Origin: an uncultured Polymorphobacter sp.
Lineage (GTDB): Bacteria > Pseudomonadota > Alphaproteobacteria > Sphingomonadales > Sphingomonadaceae
Length of the DNA stretch: 5,507 bases
NCBI GenBank assembly: GCA_937871645.1
Contig: CALMPZ010000240.1
Coordinates: 1 to 5,507, forward strand
Direction: 5' to 3'
Below are positions 1 through 5,398 of the stretch, in pieces. The position numbers and the translations under genes are program-made. Position 1 is the first letter of the stretch; every line of letters starts with the position of its first letter. The notes beneath the pieces were generated by a model, which saw only the letters and a list, made by a program, of their open reading frames with translations, was not told the DNA's origin and ran no database searches.

Positions 1-2
1 GC

Positions 3-1379
3 GACGTTCACTGCCGACCGGGTCAGTGTTGGGCCAGCGAGCGGCGGCGGGCCTGGCGTGCCGTTGCCGATGGCAGCGCGCGGGTGGTGGTCGGCGCGCG
101 CTCGGCGCTGTTCCTGCCGTTCGTCAACCTGCGCCTGATCGTCATCGACGAAGCGCATGAAGCGAGCTTCAAGCAGGAAGACGGCGTCAGCTACCATGCC
201 CGCGACGTCGCGGTGATGCGCGCACAGGCCGAAGCCATCCCGATCATTCTCGCCACTGCCACACCCGCCATCGAAACCCGCGTCCAGGTCGCACGCGGCC
301 GCTACACCGAACTCAAGCTACCCAGCCGCTTCGGCGGCGCACAGCTTCCCGACATCGACACCATCGACCTGCGCACCAACCAACCGGCACGCGGCCGCTG
401 GATCAGCCCGCCATTGCTCGCGGCGCTGCGCCACAATCTGGCGATCGGCGAACAGTCGCTGCTGTTCCTCAACCGCCGCGGCTACGCACCGATGACGCTA
501 TGCCGCGCGTGCGGCGAGCGCATCGAATGCCCGCAATGCACCGCCTGGATGGTCGAGCACCGGCTGACGCAGCGGCTGATGTGCCACCATTGCGGCTATC
601 AAACGCCGCCGCCACCGGCCTGCCCGGCATGCGGCGCGGAGGGGATGCTGGTGCCATGCGGCCCCGGTGTCGAACGCGTCGCCGAAGAAGTGGCAGCAGT
701 CCTCCCCGATGCGCGCGTCGCGCTGGTGACGTCGGACACCATCTACTCACCGGCGCGCGCCGCCGCGCTCATCGCGTCAGTCGATTCCGGTGACATCGAT
801 ATCCTCATCGGCACGCAGTTGGTCACCAAGGGCTACCACTTCCCCAACCTGACGCTGGTTGGTGTCGTCGACGCCGATCTCGGCCTCGCCGGCGGCGACC
901 TGCGCGCCGGCGAGCGCACCTTCCAGCAAATCGCGCAGGTGTCGGGCCGCGCCGGTCGCGGTGCCAAACCTGGCCGCGTCCTCCTGCAAACCCACCAACC
1001 TGAAGCCCGCGTCATGCAGGCGCTGGTCAACTACGATGCCGAAGGCTTCTACGCGGCCGAAACCGCGCAACGCGAAGACCTCGGCATGCCGCCGTTCGGC
1101 CGCCTCGCCGCGATCATCATTTCCGGTCCCAACGAAGCCCAGGCCAGCGCCACCGCCCGCGCCATCGGCCGCGCCGCCCCCAAAATCGACGGCATCAATG
1201 TCCTCGGCCCCGCCCCCGCGCCGCTGTCGATGCTGCGCGGCCGCTACCGATTCCGGCTGCTCGTCCACGCCCGCCGCAGCGCCGATGTGCAGGGGATGAT
1301 TCGCGGCTGGCTCGGCGGCATCGAAGTGCCCAGCGCGGTGCGGGTCGCGGTGGATATCGATCCGCATTCGTTTTTGTAG
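3..1379 (+). CDS. priA: Primosomal protein N' (replication restart helicase PriA), C-terminal part
   Basis: PriA is a 3'-to-5' superfamily 2 DNA helicase that recognises stalled or collapsed forks and loads the replisome through the primosome. The frame is open from the window edge, so the N-terminal DNA-binding domain and Walker A lie outside. About 458 residues remain of a family usually near 700. Visible in order, numbering from the GTG codon at 84: the VVGARSALFLPF block, the DEAH box (22-25), the ATATPAIET motif, and an eight-cysteine zinc region (C140, C143, C149, C152, C167, C170, C180, C183) that binds two zinc ions in the family. Then come the GTQLVTKGYHFPNL and QVSGRAGRG helicase motifs and the C-terminal domain. 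The GTG at 84 is inside the protein and is not a real start. The stop TAG touches a 34-nt palindromic repeat, and tonB converges from the other side. The first 45 bases do not read as expected for PriA (see findings). Confidence 0.96.
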   Translation, partial: DVHCRPGQCWASERRRAWRAVADGSARVVVGARSALFLPFVNLRLIVIDEAHEASFKQEDGVSYHARDVAVMRAQAEAIPIILATATPAIETRVQVARGRYTELKLPSRFGGAQLPDIDTIDLRTNQPARGRWISPPLLAALRHNLAIGEQSLLFLNRRGYAPMTLCRACGERIECPQCTAWMVEHRLTQRLMCHHCGYQTPPPPACPACGAEGMLVPCGPGVERVAEEVAAVLPDARVALVTSDTIYSPARAAALIASVDSGDIDILIGTQLVTKGYHFPNLTLVGVVDADLGLAGGDLRAGERTFQQIAQVSGRAGRGAKPGRVLLQTHQPEARVMQALVNYDAEGFYAAETAQREDLGMPPFGRLAAIIISGPNEAQASATARAIGRAAPKIDGINVLGPAPAPLSMLRGRYRFRLLVHARRSADVQGMIRGWLGGIEVPSAVRVAVDIDPHSFL

Positions 1380-1412
1380 GGCCTCCGGCGGGCAGGCCTG
1401 AGGCCTGCACCC
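1379..1412 (+). repeat. 34-nt palindromic repeat, family 1, copy R1 (between convergent priA and tonB)
   Basis: This copy starts at the last base of the priA stop codon and ends one base before the tonB stop codon, so it is essentially the whole spacer between the two convergent genes. It has a 5' part containing CCTCCGGCGGG, then a hairpin GCAGGCC-TGA-GGCCTGC (stem 1392-1398 with 1402-1408), then ACCC. It differs from copy R3 at four positions, all in the stem: GG/CC pairs become CC/GG pairs, so the hairpin is kept. The position suggests a role at transcript ends, perhaps for both genes. No T-run follows on either strand, so a standard factor-independent terminator is not supported. It could equally be a dispersed REP-like element settled in a neutral site. 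Confidence 0.85.
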
Positions 1413-1413
1413 A

Positions 1414-2040
1414 CTAGTGGGGCGCGCCTAGCCACCAGTCCTGGCGCCAGCCGGCGATGTCGGTGATGGTGGCGCCGGTGTCGTCGCGCGCCGGGACGTA
1501 GCGGAAGCGGGCTTCGATCAGCCGGCACGTCGTTTCATCGAGCAAATCGGAGCCGCTTGAGGCCACCACCCGACAATGCTCGACGCCACCGTCAGCCCGC
1601 ACGTCGAAATGCACCGTGACCGCGCCGCCAACGCCTGCGGCGCGTGCCGCCTTCGGATAGTCGCGGTTGCTGATGCTGCCGCTTGACCAGCGCGCGCGGA
1701 CGATGCCGCCGCCGCGGCCATTGCCCGAGCCGCTTGCGTTGGCTGCGGTGCCGGTGTTGCCTGCACCCGCAGCGGCAATCGGCGCTGCCGCGATAGCCGG
1801 TGCCACTGGCGGCGGTGCAGCAGGCGCCGGTGCCGACTTGGCGGCTTTGGCGGGCGTGCCGGCAGCTGCGGCAGGCGGCGGCGGCACGGGGGGTGGCACA
1901 GCAATATTGGCCAACTCGATCGCCGGCGCTGGTGGCGCGGCGACCGGCACGACCGACCGCAACAGCAGGGCGAGCAACGTCACATGCACAGCGATCACGA
2001 TCACGGCGATGCCGAAGCGGCGAGGGGAGGCGTCGGTCAT
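1414..2040 (-). CDS. TonB-family energy transducer
   Basis: TonB proteins sit in the inner membrane with ExbB/ExbD and pass proton-motive energy to outer-membrane receptors for siderophores, cobalamin or sugars. The 208-residue product has the family layout: a short basic N-terminus (PRR at 6-8), one membrane segment at about 9-27 with a histidine (H19) placed like the conserved transmembrane His of E. coli TonB, then a Pro/Ala-rich periplasmic stretch (about 32-91) and a Gly/Ser/Asn-rich linker (about 92-112). The TonB C-terminal domain follows from about 122, with the typical YP (128-129), GGAVTVHFDV, and a late RFRYVPARD block. Two cysteines (C156, C172) could pair in the periplasm. No clear Shine-Dalgarno sequence precedes the ATG at 2040, and no iron-regulator site is evident. 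exbB/exbD are not in the window, so the receptor it serves is unknown. The symbol is left blank because genomes of this group often carry several TonB paralogues. Confidence 0.9.
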   Translation of the reverse strand: MTDASPRRFGIAVIVIAVHVTLLALLLRSVVPVAAPPAPAIELANIAVPPPVPPPPAAAAGTPAKAAKSAPAPAAPPPVAPAIAAAPIAAAGAGNTGTAANASGSGNGRGGGIVRARWSSGSISNRDYPKAARAAGVGGAVTVHFDVRADGGVEHCRVVASSGSDLLDETTCRLIEARFRYVPARDDTGATITDIAGWRQDWWLGAPH

Positions 2041-2081
2041 GCAACGTGCAGGTGCGATCGCCGCGCCGCGATTTCAAGCAG

Positions 2082-2146
2082 TCTTCGCCTCTCCCTTCAG
2101 GGGAGAGGCCGACTCGGCCCGGGGGCCGAGCGGGTGAGGGCTTGTA
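2082..2146 (+). repeat. Family 2 palindromic repeat, arm A
   Basis: This arm holds two hairpins in a row. The first is GCCTCTCCC (2087-2095) pairing with GGGAGAGGC (2101-2109) around the loop TTCAG. The second is CTCGGCCC (2113-2120) pairing with GGGCCGAG (2123-2130). A tail GGGTGAGGGCTTGTA follows. It matches the reverse complement of arm B at 59 of 65 positions. Confidence 0.85.
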
Positions 2147-2221
2147 ACAGCGCCATCGCCATCCACCGGCGCGACGTTCTAATTCTGGAAGCGCGTCGCG
2201 CCTGGGGTATGGGCTGTGTCC

Positions 2222-2286
2222 TACAAGCCCTCACCCGCTCGCGCCCCGGCGCGAGTCGACCTCTCCCCTGAAGGGAGAGGTGAAGA
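2222..2286 (-). repeat. Family 2 palindromic repeat, arm B
   Basis: On the minus strand this arm has the same two hairpins as arm A. All six differences are paired exchanges: one G-C pair of the first stem becomes A-T, and two neighbouring pairs of the second stem are swapped (CTCGCGCC with GGCGCGAG). The fold is therefore kept while the sequence changes. The arm ends seven bases before repeat copy R2. Confidence 0.85.
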
Positions 2287-2292
2287 AAAATC

Positions 2293-2326
2293 GGGTGCAG
2301 GGGTCACCCCTGCCCGCCGGAGGCCC
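2293..2326 (-). repeat. 34-nt palindromic repeat, family 1, copy R2 (directly after the ThDP enzyme stop)
   Basis: Read on the minus strand, the repeat begins at the base right after the TAA stop of the ThDP enzyme gene. Its hairpin stem is 2297-2303 with 2307-2313 (GCAGGGG / CCCCTGC, three-base loop). It is identical to the reverse complement of copy R3 over all 34 bases, and the identity runs on for two bases at each side (38 nt in all, 2291-2328 against 3996-4033). A role in ending or stabilising the transcript is plausible, but there is no T-run. Confidence 0.88.
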
Positions 2327-3979
2327 TTAGACTGTGCTGTCCATCACCACATCAATCAGCAACGGCGCATTCGCCGACAGCCCCCGCGTCAACGCCTCGC
2401 GCAGCCCATCGAGCGTTTCGACGCGGACCGCGGCAACGCCCTGCGCTTCGGCGAGCATGACGAAATCGATCGGCGGGTCGGTGAAGTCCATCGCGACGAA
2501 CGTGTCTTCGCGGGCGCTGTGGTCGCCGATGGCGCGGGTGCGTTGCTTGAGGATGCGGTAGCTGCGGTTGTTGAGGATGACGAAGATCACCGGCAGCCGG
2601 TAGTGCGCGGCGGTCCATAGCGCCTGGACCGAATACATCGCGCTGCCGTCGCCCGACAGCGCCACGACCGGCCGGCCGGGTTTGGCGAGTGCGGCGCCGA
2701 TGGCTTGCGGCAGCCCCATGCCGATGCCGCCGCCGCGCATGCCGAAATAGCTGTCGGGGTGGTTCGAGGGGATCAGGTGGCGGATAAAGTTCATGCCGCT
2801 CGACAGTGCTTCCTCAATGACGATGGCGTCGTCGGGGAGCAACTGGCCGATGGCGTGGATGACCGGCAGCGGGCGCAGCGGCAGCAGGTGCGCCTCGGCT
2901 TCGGCCTTGGCGACCAGTGCGGCCTTGGTTGCGGCGAGCTTGGCGGCGACGGCGTCGGCGCGGTCGGTCGCGGGCGCCATCAGGCTGGCGACCGCGCTGC
3001 TGAGGTCCGGCAGTGTTGTCTTGGGCTCGCCGAGGATGGCGGCGGCGGCGGGGAAGTTCTTGCCGATCTCCCAGACGTCGGTGTCGATATGGACGAGCGG
3101 CATGCCGAGCGGCAGCGCCTCGACGCCGGCGGCTTGCGACTGCGTCAGCAGGTCGGCGCCGACCGAGATGACGAGGTCGTGGTCCTTCAAAGCGGCGCGA
3201 TACGCCGGCGTCATCCGCGGGATGCTGCCGCCGTAGAGCCGGTGCGACGCCGGGAAGGCGGCGGTGTTCGCCATGCCCTCGAGATACACCGGCGCACCGA
3301 TCAGTTCGGCGAGTTCGGCGAGTTCGGCATAGGCGTCGCCGCGCGGCACCGCGTCACCGGCGAAGATCACCGGGTTCTGCGCGTGCGCGATCATTTCAGC
3401 CGCAAAGTTGATCGCGGCGGTGTCACCACGAACGCCCGAAGCGACGCGTGTTGGTGCCAAAAGATCGAGATTATCGATCGAATTGGTCAGTAAATCGCCC
3501 GGAATCGACAGGAAAACCGGCCCTGTCGGGTGCGTCAGCGCGACTTTGGCGGCGCGGCGGACGGCGCGCGGCAGGTCTTCGAGCCGCGTCACCTCATACG
3601 ACCATTTGCACAGCGGCCGCGCCATCGTGGCCAAATCATCCCACAGCAACGGCTCGGTCAGCGCGATGGTGGTGTCCTGCTGCCCCGCCGTGACCAGCAC
3701 CGGCGAACCGGCCTTTTTGGCGTTGTAGAGCATGCCCATCGCGTTACCGAGACCGGGCGCGGCGTGGAGGTTGCACACCGCCAGCCGCCCCGATGCCTGC
3801 GCGTAACCGTCGGCCATCACCATGACGATGACCTCGTTGAGGCCGACGATGTAGCGGATGCGCTTTTCGACGACCATCGCGTCCATCAGCGGCAATTCGG
3901 TGGTGCCGGGGTTGCCGAAAATGATGTCGACGCCCTCGCTCGCCAGCAGGTCGAGCAGGATGTGTTTGCCGGTGGTCAT
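2327..3979 (-). CDS. Thiamine-diphosphate enzyme, benzoylformate decarboxylase / acetolactate synthase-like
   Basis: The product belongs to the ThDP-dependent family of pyruvate and benzoylformate decarboxylases and acetohydroxyacid synthases, which cleave or join 2-oxo acids. Its 550 residues show an N-terminal pyrimidine-binding domain with FGNPGTTELP (21-30), the cofactor-activating glutamate E49, a DGYAQASG block and NLHAAPGLGNAMG (H72). A middle domain follows, then the pyrophosphate/Mg motif from GDG (443-445) to NN (470-471). FGNPG, NLH.A.G.GNAMG and KWSYE are close to Pseudomonas putida benzoylformate decarboxylase as I recall it. However, its active-site Ser26 is Thr here, and no histidine stands where its His281 would fall (TQSQ, 279-282). 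The substrate is thus not assigned. I chose the ATG at 3979. The frame stays open for 33 more codons upstream, but those mostly translate repeat R3 (GAGVTPARRRP), while the family N-terminus starts at MTTGKH. It is bracketed by repeats R3 and R2. Confidence 0.9.
   Translation of the reverse strand: MTTGKHILLDLLASEGVDIIFGNPGTTELPLMDAMVVEKRIRYIVGLNEVIVMVMADGYAQASGRLAVCNLHAAPGLGNAMGMLYNAKKAGSPVLVTAGQQDTTIALTEPLLWDDLATMARPLCKWSYEVTRLEDLPRAVRRAAKVALTHPTGPVFLSIPGDLLTNSIDNLDLLAPTRVASGVRGDTAAINFAAEMIAHAQNPVIFAGDAVPRGDAYAELAELAELIGAPVYLEGMANTAAFPASHRLYGGSIPRMTPAYRAALKDHDLVISVGADLLTQSQAAGVEALPLGMPLVHIDTDVWEIGKNFPAAAAILGEPKTTLPDLSSAVASLMAPATDRADAVAAKLAATKAALVAKAEAEAHLLPLRPLPVIHAIGQLLPDDAIVIEEALSSGMNFIRHLIPSNHPDSYFGMRGGGIGMGLPQAIGAALAKPGRPVVALSGDGSAMYSVQALWTAAHYRLPVIFVILNNRSYRILKQRTRAIGDHSAREDTFVAMDFTDPPIDFVMLAEAQGVAAVRVETLDGLREALTRGLSANAPLLIDVVMDSTV
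3303..3328. repeat. Short in-frame tandem repeat of a 9-nt unit
   Basis: AGTTCGGCG occurs nearly three times in a row inside the ThDP enzyme gene. On the coding strand it gives the Ala-Glu-Leu run at residues about 218-226, in the middle domain. The unit length of nine keeps the frame if copies are gained or lost. Confidence 0.7.
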
Positions 3980-3990
3980 GCTAAGTCCAT
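3976..3990 (-). CDS. Possible four-codon leader frame (MDLA) overlapping the enzyme start
   Basis: On the minus strand ATG GAC TTA GCA TGA lies just before the ThDP enzyme gene. Its stop shares the ATGA overlap (3979-3976) with the enzyme's start codon, the classic layout for translational coupling. A GGAGG sequence inside repeat R3 stands 10 bases ahead of this ATG. By contrast, the enzyme's own ATG has only a weak GGA (3988-3986) six bases ahead. A frame this short can arise by chance, so this is a candidate only. Confidence 0.25.
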   Translation of the reverse strand: MDLA

Positions 3991-3997
3991 TGATGAA

Positions 3998-4031
3998 GGG
4001 CCTCCGGCGGGCAGGGGTGACCCCTGCACCC
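3998..4031 (+). repeat. 34-nt palindromic repeat, family 1, copy R3 (leader of the ThDP enzyme gene)
   Basis: The hairpin stem is 4011-4017 with 4021-4027, GCAGGGG-TGA-CCCCTGC. It is the only copy not joined to the stop codon of a recognised gene; it ends 18 bases before the enzyme's ATG on the minus strand. It is inverted relative to both R2 and R4. Because of this, its opposite strand is presented to the leader transcript, including GGAGG. Confidence 0.88.
4001..4005 (-). promoter_or_regulatory. Candidate Shine-Dalgarno GGAGG inside repeat R3
   Basis: The minus strand reads GGAGG here. It is 10 bases before the ATG of the four-codon frame and 21 bases before the enzyme's ATG, too far to serve the latter directly. 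It lies outside the short R3 hairpin, so it would be free when only that hairpin forms. It would be paired if R3 instead hybridised with the CCTCC of copy R4 upstream in the same transcript. Confidence 0.3.
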
Positions 4032-4049
4032 GAATATTGGGTTGGCGCT

Positions 4050-4078
4050 ACATTAGCCAAGGTCGCGACGACAAACAA
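4050..4078 (-). promoter_or_regulatory. Candidate sigma70-type promoter for the ThDP enzyme gene
   Basis: In the comparatively AT-rich 49-nt spacer between R4 and R3, the minus strand has TTGTTT (4078-4073), 17 bases, then TAATGT (4055-4050). This is a fair match to -35 and -10 hexamers, and a transcript would begin near 4043. A small dyad, TTGGC (4042-4046) and GCCAA (4056-4060), brackets the -10 and could be an operator, though five-base dyads are common by chance. Such a promoter would free the enzyme gene from the his operon. Confidence 0.3.
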
Positions 4079-4080
4079 AT

Positions 4081-4114
4081 GGGTGCAGGGGTCACCCCTG
4101 CCCGCCGGAGGCTC
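4081..4114 (-). repeat. 34-nt palindromic repeat, family 1, copy R4 (directly after the hisD stop)
   Basis: On the minus strand the repeat begins right after the TAG of hisD. The stem is 4085-4091 with 4095-4101. It differs from R2 and R3 at one unpaired position near the 5' end (GAGCC instead of GGGCC). With R3, 49 bases further on and inverted, it can form a 34-bp stem with a single mismatch. Confidence 0.88.
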
Positions 4115-5398
4115 CTAAAGCCTGATTCTTACCGACAGCGCGTGCGCTGGCAGCCCTTCGGCGTCCGCCAGCACTGCCGCCGCCGGCCCGATCGCGGCCA
4201 ATCCGGCAGCGCCACAGTCGAGAAAAGTCGTGCGCTTCATGAAGTCAGTGACCGACAGCCCCGACGAGAATCGCGCTCGCCGTCCGGTCGGCAGAACATG
4301 GTTAGGACCGCCGACATAGTCGCCTGCCGCCTCGGGGGTGTGGCGCCCGAGAAATGCCGAGCCGGCATGGCGAATACGGGCAAACAGCGCATCGGGGGCA
4401 TCGACCATCAGCTCGATATGCTCGGGCGCCAGCCGGTCGATCAGCGGCAGCGCCGCGTCAAAATCGGGTACGATGATGATCGCCCCGAACGCGTCCCAGC
4501 TGGCGCGCGCTGTCGCCTCGGTGGACAGCATGCCAAGCTGCCGTTCGACCGCCGCTTCCACAGCCTTGGAAAACTCGACTGAGTCGGTGATCAGGATCGA
4601 TTGCGCGGTGCGGTCATGCTCGGCCTGGCTCAGCAAGTCGGCGGCAACCCATTCGGGGTTCGACTTGGCGTCGCTGACGACGACGATCTCGCTGGGGCCG
4701 GCGACCATGTCGATGCCGACGGTGCCGTAAAGCTGGCGCTTGGCTTCGGCGACCCAGGCGTTGCCGGGGCCGACGATCTTGTCGACGGGCGCGATGCTGG
4801 CGGTGCCGTAGGCGAGCGCCGCCACCGCCTGCGCGCCGCCGATGCGATAGACCTTGTCGACGCCGGCGAGTTCGGCCGCGACGAGCACCAGCGGGTTGAG
4901 CCGGCCATTCGGCGTCGGCGTCACCATCACCAGCCGCTCGACACCGGCGACCTTGGCGGGAATCGCGTTCATCAGCACCGATGACGGATAGCTTGCCAGC
5001 CCGCCCGGCACATACAGCCCGGCAGCTTCGACCGCCGACCAGCGGTAGCCGGCGCGCACGCCTGCGGCATCGGTGGCGTCATGATCGGCGGGGCGCTGTG
5101 CAGCGTGGAAGGCGCGGATGCGGTTTGCAGCGAGTTCAAGCGCGGCGAGCGTTTCGGCGGGGACTTGCGCGCGTGCGGCAGCGATGTCGGCGGCGCTGAC
5201 TTCGATGCCGGTGGCGGCAAGATCGATTCGGTCGAACTTCGCCGTTAGCGCGAACAGCGCTGCGTCACCGCGTGTGCGAACATCGGCGATGATTGCAGCG
5301 ACGTCGGCGGCGACGCCGGCATCGCTCTCGCGGCGTGCTTCGACCAGCGCAGTGAAAGCCGCAGCGAACCCCGCGTCGCGGGCGTCAAGCCGCTGCAT
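4115..5398 (-). CDS. hisD: Histidinol dehydrogenase
   Basis: HisD is the zinc enzyme of the last two steps of histidine synthesis, oxidising L-histidinol to histidinal and then histidine with two NAD+. The 427-residue product is full length (E. coli 434). Every key residue of the E. coli enzyme has a counterpart: zinc ligands Q258 and H261 in the SQAEHD motif, D360 in [10 protein letters not shown] and H419 in [10 protein letters not shown], and the catalytic pair E326-H327 in APEHIEL. NAD-site blocks VPGG (130-133), [15 protein letters not shown] and VGPGN (209-213) are also present. The ATG at 5398 suits the short N-terminus (MQRLDARD) usual in this group. It lies inside the end of hisG with a 14-nt overlap, so translation is probably coupled; only a weak GGTGG precedes it. 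Repeat R4 begins right after the stop. Confidence 0.98.
   Translation of the reverse strand: MQRLDARDAGFAAAFTALVEARRESDAGVAADVAAIIADVRTRGDAALFALTAKFDRIDLAATGIEVSAADIAAARAQVPAETLAALELAANRIRAFHAAQRPADHDATDAAGVRAGYRWSAVEAAGLYVPGGLASYPSSVLMNAIPAKVAGVERLVMVTPTPNGRLNPLVLVAAELAGVDKVYRIGGAQAVAALAYGTASIAPVDKIVGPGNAWVAEAKRQLYGTVGIDMVAGPSEIVVVSDAKSNPEWVAADLLSQAEHDRTAQSILITDSVEFSKAVEAAVERQLGMLSTEATARASWDAFGAIIIVPDFDAALPLIDRLAPEHIELMVDAPDALFARIRHAGSAFLGRHTPEAAGDYVGGPNHVLPTGRRARFSSGLSVTDFMKRTTFLDCGAAGLAAIGPAAAVLADAEGLPAHALSVRIRL

Larger units (their letters stand above)
2082..2286. repeat. 205-nt near-palindromic intergenic element with nested hairpins
   Basis: The two outer 65-nt arms (2082-2146 and 2222-2286) are inverted copies of each other. 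Inside them is a perfect 9-bp inverted repeat (GGCGCGACG at 2168-2176, CGTCGCGCC at 2194-2202) with almost the same centre, near 2184-2185. The sequence between outer and inner arms is also similar on both sides once small gaps are allowed. The whole region therefore reads as one large imperfect palindrome. It fills most of the gene-free stretch upstream of tonB (2041-2326). No open frame, T-run or target-site duplication is seen. It resembles MITE-like or paired REP elements and encodes nothing itself. If transcribed, it would lie in the spacer between the ThDP enzyme gene and tonB. Confidence 0.8.

Noticed and set aside
777..1367. Open frame of 196 codons antisense to priA
   Set aside because: It is a low-complexity Ala/Gly/Asp-rich reading opposite a clear PriA coding sequence; GC-rich codon bias alone explains it.
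1392..1412. Factor-independent terminator at R1 (and at R2 and R4)
   Set aside because: The hairpins are suitable but short, and no T-run follows on either strand, so they are listed as repeats with only a possible terminator role.
2040..2050. Palindrome TGCA-ACG-TGCA touching the tonB start codon
   Set aside because: Four-base arms are expected often by chance, and it matches no operator I recognise.
1592..2137. Several other open frames over tonB on both strands
   Set aside because: The 1414-2040 frame alone has the membrane segment, proline-rich region and TonB C-terminal domain; the others are Arg/Ala/Pro-rich shadows.
2082..2286. Target-site duplication around the large palindrome
   Set aside because: The flanks (ending CAAGCAG on the left, starting AAAATC on the right) share no direct repeat, so insertion by a standard transposase is not shown.
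2041..2326. Iron-regulator (Fur-like) site or clear promoter upstream of tonB
   Set aside because: The only AT-rich stretch is the loop of the inner hairpin near 2177-2190. It lacks a recognisable Fur box or a well-spaced pair of promoter hexamers.
3998..4114. R3-spacer-R4 as a classical MITE with terminal inverted repeats
   Set aside because: No direct repeat flanks it, and the same unit occurs singly as R1 and R2, so the pair is better seen as two copies than as one transposon.
1379..4114. CRISPR array made of the repeated 34-mers
   Set aside because: The copies are far apart, in both orientations and separated by whole genes; there are no regular spacers.
3530..4582. Long open frame on the plus strand, about 350 codons, running across the ThDP enzyme gene, the repeats and hisD
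   Set aside because: It spans two well-supported genes in antisense and two repeat copies, has an Arg/Gly/His-rich composition typical of antisense frames in GC-rich coding DNA, and matches no family I know.
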